53,663 nt of DNA. Origin: Woeseia sp037968755 (GTDB taxonomy: Bacteria > Pseudomonadota > Gammaproteobacteria > Steroidobacterales > Woeseiaceae). Of this stretch, positions 41,604 to 50,786 are shown piece after piece. The position numbers and the translations under genes are program-made. Position 1 is the first letter of the stretch. Each line of letters starts with the position of its first letter. The notes under the pieces are model-generated. The model was not told the origin of the DNA, did not search any database, and saw nothing but the letters and a program-made list of their open reading frames with translations. The stretch lies in contig JBBKWB010000032.1 in NCBI GenBank assembly GCA_037968755.1, positions 1 to 53,663 on the forward strand. The letters run 5' to 3'.

Positions 41604-43979
41604 ATGCAGGACTTTCAACGAACGCCATTGGCGCGCGCCATTTCGGCGGCTCTGACAGGCACCGCGCTGGTTACTGCGGCAATGTCGCCGGCCGTCGCGC
41701 AGGACTCGCAGGGTAAAGCGCTCGAAGAGATCGTGGTTACCGCGCAGAAGCGAACTGAAAATTTGCAAGACGTTCCGGTTTCCGTCCAGGTGCTGGGCAA
41801 TACCCAACTGGAACAACTGAACGTCAACGGCTTTGACGATTACATTGAATTCCTGCCTACCGTGTCCTACACGTCGAATGGCCCCGGTAGCGGCATCCTG
41901 TACATGCGCGGCATTTCAAGCGGCGGCGACGGTGTGCATTCCGGATCGATGCCTAGCGTAGGTGTGTATCTCGATGAGCAGCCGGTAACGACGATCAGTA
42001 ATATCCTCGATGTGCACATTTACGATATCGCACGCATTGAAACGCTGGCTGGCCCGCAGGGCACATTGTTCGGCCAGGGCAGCCAGGCGGGCACCTTGCG
42101 CATCATCACCAACAAACCTGTATTGGAAGAATTCCAGGCCAGTTACGACCTTGGTCTGGATACGGTTAAAGACGGTGATCTTGGCTACACGCTCGAAGGC
42201 ATGGTGAACGTGCCTATCAATGATCGTATGGCCGCACGCTTTGTCGGCTGGCATGAAACCCAGGGCGGCTACATAGACAATATCCCCGGTTCCATTACCT
42301 ATGCTGCGAGCGGCATCGTTCGTGATAACGCGGCACTGGTCAAAGACAACATTAATGATGTCGAGACGACGGGTGCGCGTGCGTTACTCAAAATCGACCT
42401 TAATGACAGCTGGACCGTAACTCCTGGCCTGATGTACCAGCAGCAGGAATCCAACGGCGTCTGGCAGCACGATCCGGAGGACTTCGGTGATTTGCAAACG
42501 GTTCGGTTCTTCGCAGACGGTGCAGATGAAGACTGGCTGCAAACCATGTTGACTGTCGAAGGCGAACTCTCGGAATCCGTCAGCTTCGTTTACGCGGCAT
42601 CCCATCTGGATCGTAATGTTGACAGTATCTACGACTATTCCGGCTACGCCGAATATCTTGAAGATCTGTACGCTTATTACGGCTACGCCTGTTATCACTA
42701 CGATGCACTCGGCGGCTGTGCCGATCCTTCGCAGTACGTCAACAGCGATGAGCGCTTCTCGCGGGTAAGCCACGAGATTCGTTTCCAGTCGAGCGGTGAA
42801 AGCGCATTCCGCTGGATCGTTGGTGCCTTCACACAGAAGCAGGTGCATGATTTCGATTTGCAGTGGATAGTGCCGGACATGAATCCGGCTGGATCAGTAA
42901 TCGAGAACGGCACTACCGTGTGGCAGACCAAGCAGATTCGTACTGATCGGGATGATGCTGTGTTTGGCGAGTTCTCCTACGATTTCAACGACAGATTCAG
43001 CGCGACGGTAGGTATTCGCCACTTTACGTTCGAGAACAAACTTTACGGCTTCAATGGATTCATCGGTCATTGCACCGGCGATTTCGACGAGCATGGCTTG
43101 TTCACTGAAAACCGCGCCACCGGCTCAGTCCAGTACCCGTGTTTCGATACACGAATACTGGATGATTTCACGGGCGGCGACGGCGAAAGTTACAAAGGTA
43201 CGCTCAACTTCCGGGCTAACGAAGACGTAATGTTCTATGCAACCTACTCCGAGGGCTTTCGCTCCGGTGGTGTGAACCGGGCACGAGTGCCGGGCATTCC
43301 GAAGTACCGGCCGGACTGGGTCAACAACCATGAGATCGGCTGGAAATCCACCTTGCTTGACGGACGCATGCGCTTGAACGGCGCGGTCTACATGCTGGAC
43401 TGGGAAGACTTCCAGTACGCATTCCTGGACTTTGCCATCTCCAACCTGACCATTATCGGCAACGTTGGCGAGGCACGGACCTACGGACTGGAGTTCGACA
43501 TGAACTGGCTGGTCACCGATGACTTTAACCTGTCATTGGCCGGCTCATATAACAATGCGGAGCTGCAAGAGCCGTATTGGCAGACCAGTGACGAACGCGA
43601 CAGCGGTGCTCCGGCGCGTGCGCCGAAAGGCCAGGAAATGCCGTACGTACCGAAGGTGCAGTTTACCGCCATCGGCCGTTACGATATCGACATAGCGGGT
43701 TTCCCGGGCTATTTGCAGGCGGCTATCTCGTATACGGGTGAGACCTGGAATGACCTCGAAACCGCACTGCGGACGAAGCAGCCTGACTATACGATCGTGA
43801 ATCTGTCAGCCGGCATTCAACGCGACGACTGGAATTTCGATCTGTTCATCAACAACGCGACGGATGAGCGCGCTACGATCGACTTCATCGACCCGAGTTA
43901 CGGCGGTGCACTGGATACTCGCACCGTTACGAACCGGCCGTTGTCAGTCGGTGTACGCTTCGGCAAGCGCTTCGACTAA
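41604..43979 (+). CDS. TonB-dependent receptor
   Basis: A 791-residue outer-membrane importer. Signal peptide about 1-33 (RAISAALTGTALVTAAMSPAVAQ). The TonB box is in ALEEIVVTAQKRTENLQDVP, followed by the plug: ILYMRGISSGGDGVHSGSMP, DIARIETLAGPQGTLFGQGS and GTLRIITNKP. The barrel continues with typical aromatic strands (e.g. EVLMFYATYSEGFRSGGVN region and LDGRMRLNGAVYMLDWEDFQ) and ends VGVRFGKRFD. Start: ATG at 41604, preceded by GGGGGAT; the earlier in-frame ATG at 41589 would place the Shine-Dalgarno within the coding sequence. Divergent from a TPR-sulfotransferase, a pairing that suggests shared regulation. Ends at a strong terminator. Substrate unknown. Confidence 0.95.
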   Translation: MQDFQRTPLARAISAALTGTALVTAAMSPAVAQDSQGKALEEIVVTAQKRTENLQDVPVSVQVLGNTQLEQLNVNGFDDYIEFLPTVSYTSNGPGSGILYMRGISSGGDGVHSGSMPSVGVYLDEQPVTTISNILDVHIYDIARIETLAGPQGTLFGQGSQAGTLRIITNKPVLEEFQASYDLGLDTVKDGDLGYTLEGMVNVPINDRMAARFVGWHETQGGYIDNIPGSITYAASGIVRDNAALVKDNINDVETTGARALLKIDLNDSWTVTPGLMYQQQESNGVWQHDPEDFGDLQTVRFFADGADEDWLQTMLTVEGELSESVSFVYAASHLDRNVDSIYDYSGYAEYLEDLYAYYGYACYHYDALGGCADPSQYVNSDERFSRVSHEIRFQSSGESAFRWIVGAFTQKQVHDFDLQWIVPDMNPAGSVIENGTTVWQTKQIRTDRDDAVFGEFSYDFNDRFSATVGIRHFTFENKLYGFNGFIGHCTGDFDEHGLFTENRATGSVQYPCFDTRILDDFTGGDGESYKGTLNFRANEDVMFYATYSEGFRSGGVNRARVPGIPKYRPDWVNNHEIGWKSTLLDGRMRLNGAVYMLDWEDFQYAFLDFAISNLTIIGNVGEARTYGLEFDMNWLVTDDFNLSLAGSYNNAELQEPYWQTSDERDSGAPARAPKGQEMPYVPKVQFTAIGRYDIDIAGFPGYLQAAISYTGETWNDLETALRTKQPDYTIVNLSAGIQRDDWNFDLFINNATDERATIDFIDPSYGGALDTRTVTNRPLSVGVRFGKRFD

Positions 43980-43995
43980 GTAAGCTGGAAAAAAC

Positions 43996-44029
43996 AAAGG
44001 CCGTCCGGGTAACCGGGCGGCCTTTTTTT
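43996..44029 (+). terminator. rho-independent terminator of the TonB receptor gene
   Basis: A 13-bp stem (AAAGGCCGTCCGG / CCGGGCGGCCTTT, one G-U pair), 4-base loop and a run of seven T. Starts 17 bases after the receptor stop. Confidence 0.92.
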
Positions 44030-44066
44030 GTGCCCGCTTGCAGGGCAAACATTGCGCGTTAAAGTT

Positions 44067-44098
44067 GTTCGCGGGTTCGCGGGTTCGCGGGTTCGCGG
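44067..44098. repeat. 8-bp tandem repeat GTTCGCGG x4
   Basis: Four perfect copies of GTTCGCGG in a row, followed by one degenerate copy (GTTTGCTT, 44099-44106). It occupies the gap between the TonB receptor terminator and the stop codon of the D-aminoacylase-like gene (44109) and stops 2 bases from that stop. Such short-unit arrays change copy number by slippage. Confidence 0.9.
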
Positions 44099-44108
44099 GT
44101 TTGCTTGT

Positions 44109-45668
44109 TCAGGGTTGGTGGCGCAGGAAGCGGCCGGGACGCGTACTCAAAGCGTGGCCATCGGCGAACACTCGCTCTCCCGCAACCCATACTCCTGTCA
44201 CGCCCTCGGAGACAGCGTCTGGTGCATCGGGTGAGGCGCGATCGGTGATCGTGTCTGCATTGAACAATACGAGGTCCGCCGCAAGTCCCGGGCGAAGGTA
44301 GCCGCGATCGGTCATGCCCATGTGGTCTGCAGCCAGACCGCTCATTTTGCGTACCGCCGTCTCAAGACTAAGCAGATGCTGCTCGCGGACGTAGCGCGCG
44401 ATGATGCGCGGAAACGAACCCATTGCGCGGGGATGCAGGTCAACCAGACCGCCATCGGTACAGACATTGGTGTGCTCCCATGACAGAAGAGTACCGATGT
44501 CGCTGTCGATCATGCTGGTGCCAATGATTGAGTCCGCGCTACGTGCGGTCCCGGCCGACATCCGTACAGACTCCTGTGCCAGTTGCATAAACGTGGAGAT
44601 AGGATCGGTTTCGCGGATTGCTGCAATTTCCGTGAGTGTTTTGCCAACATACTCAGGCTGTGGTTCGTAGCGGGTCATCCAGATACCGTCAGGCGGTGCA
44701 AGTTCTTGCAGCGCGAAGGTGACCTCATCGCGGTCTGTCGGATCGCGGCCGGGCAGTAACACCATCATATTTGACTGCCAAAACTCGTAAGGATAGATGT
44801 CGGCTGTAATGTCGATACCTTCGCTGCGTGCGGCATTCAGCTTCGCTATCACTGCAGGAGCGCTGTTCCACAGACTCTTCATTGCAAGCTTGAAGTGCGA
44901 AATTTGCACCGGCATCCCTGTAACACGACCAATTTCAATGATCTCGTCGACTGCTTCGGTAAGCCAGCGGTCTTCACTGCGCAGGTGACTGATGTAACGG
45001 CCGCCACGATCCGCAACGGCGCTTGCGAGCGCCAGGACTTCGCTGGTGTCAGAGTAAATCCCGGGGTCGTATTCGAGGCCGGTCGCGAGGCCAATCGCGC
45101 CGGCGGAGTATTCACTCAGCAATAGCTCACGCATTGCCGTAACTTCTTCCGCGGTCGCAACGCGCTTGAAGTCCTGACCCATTACTTCCTCTCGAATGGT
45201 GTTATGGCCGATGTAACTTGCAACGTTGATGGCCGCACCCAGGTCATCGATTCGCTTTGCAAACTCGGCAAGTGGAAACGGCGAGCCGCCATCCTGGCCT
45301 ACAACAACGGTAGTGATTCCCTGGCTTACCGCGGCAAGCGCATCAGGATTTTCAAAAATTTCATCATCAGCGTGGCTATGAGTGTCGATAAAACCAGGCG
45401 CGAGGGTGAGTCCACTGGAGTCTATGACGTCATCCTGTGGTTCGACGGCCAGCTCACCGAGCGCAGCAATACGGCCGTCCCTGACACGCAAGTCGGACTG
45501 GTAGGCGGCGCGGCCACTGCCGTCGATGATTGTTGCATTCTTAAACAGCGTTGCGGAGGTCGAGACGACTGCTGTCGCAGGTGGACTGTCGTTTCCGCAT
45601 GCAGCCAGGAACAGCAGCAGCAATGCCGTCTGTACGTTTCGTATCGATCTCATTGATCTGCCTGTCAT
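44109..45668 (-). CDS. N-acyl-D-amino-acid deacylase-family amidohydrolase, lipoprotein
   Basis: A 519-residue zinc amidohydrolase of the D-aminoacylase type. The metal site opens with GFIDTHSHADDEIFENPDAL (HxH), continues with a VGQDGGSPFPL loop, AIGLATGLEYDPG, YISHLRSEDRW, VQISHFKLAMK, and a C-terminal composite-domain return PGLAADLVLFNADTI. Family members hydrolyse N-acyl-D-amino acids or related N-acyl compounds and imides; the substrate here is not determined. The signal peptide has a lipobox: LLFLAACGN, so the protein is probably attached to the envelope, which is unusual for the cytoplasmic class but frequent in marine gammaproteobacteria. The ATG at 45668 has GAGGG five bases before it; an ATG at 45653 is an alternative. 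The gene continues to within 2 bases of a tandem repeat. Confidence 0.92.
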   Translation of the reverse strand: MTGRSMRSIRNVQTALLLLFLAACGNDSPPATAVVSTSATLFKNATIIDGSGRAAYQSDLRVRDGRIAALGELAVEPQDDVIDSSGLTLAPGFIDTHSHADDEIFENPDALAAVSQGITTVVVGQDGGSPFPLAEFAKRIDDLGAAINVASYIGHNTIREEVMGQDFKRVATAEEVTAMRELLLSEYSAGAIGLATGLEYDPGIYSDTSEVLALASAVADRGGRYISHLRSEDRWLTEAVDEIIEIGRVTGMPVQISHFKLAMKSLWNSAPAVIAKLNAARSEGIDITADIYPYEFWQSNMMVLLPGRDPTDRDEVTFALQELAPPDGIWMTRYEPQPEYVGKTLTEIAAIRETDPISTFMQLAQESVRMSAGTARSADSIIGTSMIDSDIGTLLSWEHTNVCTDGGLVDLHPRAMGSFPRIIARYVREQHLLSLETAVRKMSGLAADHMGMTDRGYLRPGLAADLVLFNADTITDRASPDAPDAVSEGVTGVWVAGERVFADGHALSTRPGRFLRHQP

Positions 45669-45817
45669 CTCGCCCTCATCCTGGTCGTAGCTTTTTGCGC
45701 TGCGTAGTTTACGCCGCACGCTCACTGTGCTCGATACTACCTTGAATGGGGTGACCAGGTGCCGAGCATCCATTTGCATGGTGTTGCGGCACGCAACTTG
45801 GTGCTGCGGGTATTCCG

Positions 45818-47608
45818 CTACGAGTCGCCTGCCAGAAAATTGCGACTGGAATTACCAGGTGAATCGGCGCTATCGCTGCGCACTCGTTGTCCTGGCGCGA
45901 TCTGCAGATTGAATTCTCTCGCGATGAATTGCTCGGCCGCATTGGTGTCACTCTCGCCACTGAAGCCTTCGCCGAGTAACAATTCATTGCCGACTTGATC
46001 GACCGCGTACAAGGAATAGTGGATAACGTGCTTGCCACCGGACTGGGTTTTCAGGCTCTGCTGCCTGCGAAAGTGCGCGAAGCGGTGCCGCTCCATACGC
46101 CGACGCCGCAACGGAATACCCAGAAACCGGCGGACGCTGACGATTGCTGTCGACTCCTGGTAGACATCCAGCGATTTGAACAACATGTAGGTGCTGGCTA
46201 ACGCGATGATGCCACCCACGCCGCCGAAGACGAAGCCGAAAACCGGTGCGTCGCCACGAAACATCAAAAACCACCCGGCAACCGCGAATATTCCGCCGAT
46301 CAATACACCGTTCAGTATTGCGCCAAACTGTTGCCCCATCGGGAAATGCATGCGCTTGCCAGTTGCCGACTGCTCGAACTGAAACAGCTCGCGAATGCGC
46401 TGTTCGGCGAACCCGGCCTGACGTGTTTCGGCATTCTGTAGGGCCATCTCAGGCAGAGAGTGCGACAGTTGTCCGGTCGAATAGACCGGAACATCGTAAT
46501 CGCGGTCGAGATCGGTGCCGGGCAAGTTGGCACTCAGACTCACGCGCCACAGGTAGTAGCTGTCATCATCTCGTGCCGCAGCGGATTCCCTCAGACCGGC
46601 TGGCACCGCGAAACGGAGCGAAAGCCGGGTGCCGTTTCCGAACGGTTCGGCATGCGCGAGTGTGCTGTCCTGCCATTCAGCAGACTCCCTGCGACTGCGA
46701 TTCTTGCCACTGCTGAGATAGCTGTGCAGGCAGGTTAGCGACACTTCAAATTCCTGTGCCGGATCGAACGGCAGGTTCAGGTCGATTGTGCCGCCTACAT
46801 GCCCGCCGATGGAGCCCGGGAAGGGATCCATAGTCAGTAGCGTCGGGCCGAATCGTCGCCACTCAAACGTTCGTCGTAAAGCCCAGACCAGCAGCATGAT
46901 GCCGATAGCCGGGAATAACAGGCCGAGCAGAGCGGGCTTGTTATCTTTTTGCAGAACTTCTTCATAGACGAGGAATGGTAGCGGCGCGGATACCAGGTTC
47001 CAGAAGACGGCAAAGCCAATTGCTCCCCACATAGACGCACGGGAGCCGGAGCGTATTGACGGTGTAGTCCATTTCGGATTCTGCAACCACGGCGTCTCAC
47101 TTGCCGTGTGTGCATCAACTGGTTTGGGTGGCTGCAGACGCCACGCATAGATCAGGAGGGCAAGGCCGACGCCGCCGAACACAAATAAGAATATCGCCTT
47201 GAAGCCGAGCAGTGACCAGCGCAGCTCGCGATCGATGATGGCTTCCGCGGGATGCTCTGGATTTACGAATACGGTAATCGGTTCGCGTGCAGCAAGTACG
47301 CGGCTCAGGCGATTGCCCATGTCGACCTGGTAGTCACCGATATTGTCGGTGCCGCCGTTTATACCGACTCGTTTTGCACTATAAGTTTGGCCAGCGAACG
47401 TGTAGGTATAACTGGCATAGGCTTCGTAGGTGTCAGAGTCATCGCCGCGACTCGTATTGTAACCGGCTGATTGCAGTTGTGCGGGTGTAGCCTGCCAGTC
47501 GCGCATCTGCTGTGCATCAAGAAAAGTGCTGCCGATGCTCCACGACATCCAGACGCCGACCGCGAAAAACGGCAGGCCAAAAAGAGATAAACCGATCTTG
47601 CCTTTCAT
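45818..47608 (-). CDS. DUF3592 membrane protein
   Basis: A 596-residue integral membrane protein. The N-terminal helix (GLSLFGLPFFAVGVWMSWSI) is followed by the DUF3592 region: DWQATPAQLQSAG, then YEAYASYTYTFAGQTYSAKRVG, ending FVNPEHPAEAIIDRELRW before a second helix (AIFLFVFGGVGLALLIYAW). Additional helices lie near residues 195-215, 220-240 and 430-480, and a large soluble region 270-400 has an Ig-like strand pattern (FEVSLTCLHSYLSSG, RLSLRFAVPAGL, LWRVSLSANLPG). DUF3592 proteins have no assigned role. The start at 47608 precedes the first helix; the frame extends upstream to 47674 but lacks family similarity. It follows the D-aminoacylase-like gene by 150 bases on the same strand, in the reverse order of transcription. 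Confidence 0.88.
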   Translation of the reverse strand: MKGKIGLSLFGLPFFAVGVWMSWSIGSTFLDAQQMRDWQATPAQLQSAGYNTSRGDDSDTYEAYASYTYTFAGQTYSAKRVGINGGTDNIGDYQVDMGNRLSRVLAAREPITVFVNPEHPAEAIIDRELRWSLLGFKAIFLFVFGGVGLALLIYAWRLQPPKPVDAHTASETPWLQNPKWTTPSIRSGSRASMWGAIGFAVFWNLVSAPLPFLVYEEVLQKDNKPALLGLLFPAIGIMLLVWALRRTFEWRRFGPTLLTMDPFPGSIGGHVGGTIDLNLPFDPAQEFEVSLTCLHSYLSSGKNRSRRESAEWQDSTLAHAEPFGNGTRLSLRFAVPAGLRESAAARDDDSYYLWRVSLSANLPGTDLDRDYDVPVYSTGQLSHSLPEMALQNAETRQAGFAEQRIRELFQFEQSATGKRMHFPMGQQFGAILNGVLIGGIFAVAGWFLMFRGDAPVFGFVFGGVGGIIALASTYMLFKSLDVYQESTAIVSVRRFLGIPLRRRRMERHRFAHFRRQQSLKTQSGGKHVIHYSLYAVDQVGNELLLGEGFSGESDTNAAEQFIAREFNLQIAPGQRVRSDSADSPGNSSRNFLAGDS

Positions 47609-47739
47609 CGTGACGAGCGCCGTGGTTGCCGGGAGTGCACCGGATGGACTGTAGCAATTGCATCCTGCATGCACTGTGACAGAGGTCGCTGTGACGGCGC
47701 ATGTTGCCAGCGGTATCGCACAAAAAGCCCAAAAAATAC

Positions 47740-47757
47740 AAGTTAAAACATTAACTT
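47740..47757. promoter_or_regulatory. AT-rich palindrome between DUF3592 gene and dbpA
   Basis: AAGTTAA and TTAACTT form a perfect 7-bp inverted repeat with a 4-base loop in an A-rich stretch (47720-47760) of the divergent intergenic region. It may be an operator or a promoter-region element; no -10/-35 pair is clear. Confidence 0.35.
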
Positions 47758-47862
47758 AACCAAGATCTGCCTGATTGGTCGCAGTACAGCGCTAAGTCCT
47801 GCAGGTGCTAGTCAGTGGCAATTCACCCTATACTCGGGCGCCGCTTCGCCCGGAACTGTCTC

Positions 47863-49257
47863 TTGACCACCGAATTGTTCTCCTCCTTACCGCTCTCGAC
47901 GGAGCTACTCGACAATTTGCCCGGACTCGGTTACTCCAGCATGACCGGCATTCAGTCTGCTGCTTTGCCGGACATACTCGCGGGCAAGGACGTCATCGGC
48001 CAGGCGAAAACCGGTTCGGGAAAAACGGCTGCGTTTGGCCTCGGTTTGCTGAATCGCCTGGACAGTCAGCTATTTCGCGTGCAGTCACTGGTGCTGTGCC
48101 CGACGCGCGAACTAGCAGGGCAGGTCGCAGAGGAGATTCGCCGGCTTGCGCGCGGCATTCCCAACATAAAGATTCTGACGGTGTGCGGTGGCAAGCCGTT
48201 TCGCATCCAGGCGGCATCCATCGAGCACGGCGTCCACATCGTAGTAGGCACTCCGGGACGTATCGAAGATCACTTGCGCAAGAATACGCTCGACCTTGCA
48301 ACAGTAAACATTTTGGTGCTCGACGAAGCAGACCGCATGCTGGACATGGGCTTTCAGGAATCGCTTGATGCCATCATTGCAGAGACGCCGGTGCCCCGTC
48401 AGACGCTGTTGTTCAGTGCTACGTACCCGGAGGAGATTGCGACTATTGCAAAACGGGTAATGACCAAGCCCGTGCACATCAAGGCGGAGACGTCGCACGA
48501 CGCCGGCAGCATTCGCCAGCTGTATTTCGAAGTTGGCGATGATGAACAGCGACTGCTGGCTCTGCAGCGTATCTTGCTGACGAATGATCTCGAATCGACC
48601 CTCGTGTTCTGTGCTACAAAAAAAGAAACGCAGGACGTAGCGTCACAGCTGCGTGCAGGTGGTTTTAGTGCGATAGCTCTGCACGGCGACCTGGAGCAAC
48701 GTGATCGGGATACAACCCTGGTGCGATTCGCTAACCGCAGTGTCTCCATACTGGTGGCAACGGATGTTGCTGCTCGCGGGCTGGACATCGATTCACTTGA
48801 TGCCGTGATCAATCATCGGATTGCCTACGACATTGAGGTGCATCTGCATCGTATCGGTCGCACGGGTCGTGCCGGCGGCAGCGGGTTGGCAATAACCTTG
48901 TTTAACGCGGCGGAAGCGCACCGTGTCGGCCAGCTACAGGAATATTTGGGCGAACGCATAGTTGCCAGCGAGCTGCCGGCACCAGCGGCAGCAGGCAGCA
49001 AGCCCACGCAACCTAAGATGGAATCCTTGCAGATCGATGCAGGCAAGAAACAGAAAATTCGCCCCGGCGACATACTCGGTGCGCTGACAGGCAAAGACGG
49101 TATCAAAGGCGACCAGGTTGGCAAGATCTCGGTGTTCGACATGCGCTCGTTCGTCGCCGTGGACAAAGCGGTGGCGCACAGCGCACTCAGCAAATTGCGC
49201 GAAGGCAAACTGAAGGGCAAGTCAGTCCGGGTACGTTTGTTGCGCGGTCATACCTGA
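47863..49257 (+). CDS. dbpA: ATP-dependent RNA helicase DbpA
   Basis: A DEAD-box helicase that unwinds short RNA near hairpin 92 of 23S rRNA during 50S ribosome assembly. About 464 residues. Helicase motifs: QAKTGSGKTAAFGLGLL (Walker A), CPTRELAGQVAEE, LDEADRMLDMGF (DEAD), LFSATYPEE (SAT), LHGDLEQRDRD, ATDVAARGLDID and HRIGRTGRAGGSG. The C-terminal ~70 residues (LQIDAGKKQKIRPGDILGAL and HSALSKLREGKLKGKSVRVRLL) are the DbpA-specific rRNA-binding domain. I prefer the TTG at 47863, aligning MTTELFSSLPLSTELLDNL with the E. coli N-terminus; a GTG at 47815 would add 16 residues. Convergent with the epimerase gene, 15 bases from stop to stop. Confidence 0.95.
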   Translation: MTTELFSSLPLSTELLDNLPGLGYSSMTGIQSAALPDILAGKDVIGQAKTGSGKTAAFGLGLLNRLDSQLFRVQSLVLCPTRELAGQVAEEIRRLARGIPNIKILTVCGGKPFRIQAASIEHGVHIVVGTPGRIEDHLRKNTLDLATVNILVLDEADRMLDMGFQESLDAIIAETPVPRQTLLFSATYPEEIATIAKRVMTKPVHIKAETSHDAGSIRQLYFEVGDDEQRLLALQRILLTNDLESTLVFCATKKETQDVASQLRAGGFSAIALHGDLEQRDRDTTLVRFANRSVSILVATDVAARGLDIDSLDAVINHRIAYDIEVHLHRIGRTGRAGGSGLAITLFNAAEAHRVGQLQEYLGERIVASELPAPAAAGSKPTQPKMESLQIDAGKKQKIRPGDILGALTGKDGIKGDQVGKISVFDMRSFVAVDKAVAHSALSKLREGKLKGKSVRVRLLRGHT

Positions 49258-49272
49258 ACCCGGGCCGCAGAT

Positions 49273-50349
49273 CTACAAGCTGGCGATAATGCTCGCTTCA
49301 AGCGTTGCGTCAGGCCAGCTGCGGGGTTTCGCTCGTCGTTCGGCACTTTCCGTTTGCCACCATTCGTGAGTATCGCGAACAGTATCGGCAAGCGATGTGT
49401 ACTGCAGGCCCGCAGCGATCGCGGTGGTCGGGTCTACGTGCACTGATTTTGGCCGCGAGCCAAACATGAGGGGGTTGAATCCTGCGTCGTCCAGTATTGA
49501 TTGCGTTGGCCAATGCAGTCGCACAGCTGCGCTTGAGAATGCGCGCAGGCCGTGCATCAGTTGTTCGTTATTCATGACCGAGGCCGGTCCCGCGGCGTTG
49601 AAAATTCCGGTTGTCGAGTTTTCCGCGAGCGTGACGATCCAGCGACACAGATCGCGTGCATCGATCCACTGCACTTCTACGCCGGGTCCGGCTGGACACA
49701 GGATGTCGCCGCCGCGCCAGGCGCGCTCAACCCAATAGGTGAAGCGATCGGTCGTGTCGCCGGGACCTACAATATAGGGCGGACGGACAATGGCCGCACG
49801 CTTGCCAATTGTTTGCTGCACGATGCGATCGCATTCGGCTTTCAATGGTCCGTAGGTGTCGCCATTGACCTGTTCTGTCGCAGGATTCGGCGCCGGCAGC
49901 ATCGGTCCTGACGCATCAACCCAGTCTGTAGCTGAAAAATCGTAGACGCCGCGAGTAGAAACATAAATATAGCGGTCAGTCCGGTTCTTCAACAGCTCCA
50001 CAGAATCGTGAACATGCCTGGGTACATAGCCGGAATTGTCCACAACGACATCCCAGCGACGCTTACCCTGCAAAGCTTTAAGGCCGTCATCAATCTGGCT
50101 GTCGCGATTGCCGATCAACTCTTCAACACGGTCGCCGTACAAACCAGCATTGCTGCCACGATTAAACATCGACACAGTGTGACCGCGATCCAGGGCGTAG
50201 TTAATCTGGTGCGGGCCAATAAAGCCGGTTCCGCCTAAAAACAGGATGTCGAGTTTGCGCCTGGCAGGTGCCAGCATGGATTCCGCCGCCAGGCTGCTTG
50301 CACCCAGCATTGCGACGCCAGCACCGATGAATTCCCTGCGTGTGGTCAT
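49273..50349 (-). CDS. NAD-dependent epimerase/dehydratase-family protein with Tat signal
   Basis: A 358-residue short-chain dehydrogenase/epimerase-like protein. The nucleotide-binding motif is LDILFLGGTGFIGPHQ (about residues 33-48), followed by DVVVDNSGYVPRHV and the YIYVSTRGVYDF segment; YGPLKAECD has the Tyr-x-x-x-Lys of the catalytic pair. The N-terminus MTTRREFIGAGVAMLGASSL is a textbook twin-arginine signal, so the protein would leave the cytoplasm with its cofactor bound. Sugar-nucleotide or other carbonyl substrates are possible but nothing indicates which. The ATG at 50349 places the Tat motif at residues 3-8; a longer frame by seven codons is less likely. Convergent with dbpA and 47 bases downstream of ybiI on the same strand. 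Confidence 0.9.
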   Translation of the reverse strand: MTTRREFIGAGVAMLGASSLAAESMLAPARRKLDILFLGGTGFIGPHQINYALDRGHTVSMFNRGSNAGLYGDRVEELIGNRDSQIDDGLKALQGKRRWDVVVDNSGYVPRHVHDSVELLKNRTDRYIYVSTRGVYDFSATDWVDASGPMLPAPNPATEQVNGDTYGPLKAECDRIVQQTIGKRAAIVRPPYIVGPGDTTDRFTYWVERAWRGGDILCPAGPGVEVQWIDARDLCRWIVTLAENSTTGIFNAAGPASVMNNEQLMHGLRAFSSAAVRLHWPTQSILDDAGFNPLMFGSRPKSVHVDPTTAIAAGLQYTSLADTVRDTHEWWQTESAERRAKPRSWPDATLEASIIASL

Positions 50350-50396
50350 GAGTCCCCCCGGACGATGCATTGTTCTTGTTCGCTGGAATGCGAACG

Positions 50397-50663
50397 TTAG
50401 CGAAGCTGGCTGTCCTTGCTGCCGCGTCGGTTATAGCCGCCTGCAGATTTCTGCTGCAGGTCGAGTTCCGCCTGGCAGTTGATACACAGCCGTACTCCGG
50501 GCACCGCCTTGCGGCGCGCCTCTGGAATGGCTGTATCGCATTCTTCGCAACGACTTAAAGATTCCCCGCGCGGCAGTTTGTCGCGCGCGCGTTTCACCGC
50601 GTCTTCGACGTTTGCGTCAATCTGATCCTGCACCGCCCCGTCCCGGGCCCAGCCGCCTGCCAT
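50397..50663 (-). CDS. ybiI: YbiI-like DksA/TraR C4 zinc-finger protein
   Basis: An 88-residue soluble protein of the DksA/TraR family. The start MAGGWARDGAVQDQIDANVEDA and the end GYNRRGSKDSQLR are near-identical in pattern to E. coli YbiI. The C4 zinc finger is CEECDTAIPEARRKAVPGVRLCINCQ. It lacks the N-terminal coiled-coil with the acidic tip of DksA. Exact function is unknown; by family it could contact RNA polymerase. GGAG six bases before the ATG at 50663 fixes the start. The epimerase gene follows on the same strand, 48 bases downstream. Confidence 0.93.
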   Translation of the reverse strand: MAGGWARDGAVQDQIDANVEDAVKRARDKLPRGESLSRCEECDTAIPEARRKAVPGVRLCINCQAELDLQQKSAGGYNRRGSKDSQLR

Positions 50664-50786
50664 GTTGAACTCCTGCAATTCGAATTTTCGAAGGCTCCGT
50701 TACGTATCCTTCATCTGTTCACGATACTGCCCGGCGCACCGTCTATTCAAGGGTATCGCGCACACGTTTCGCCAACCAGTAATGCA

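Noticed and set aside
44067..44106. CRISPR array
   Set aside because: The GTTCGCGG units are 8 bases and contiguous, without spacers; it is a simple tandem repeat.
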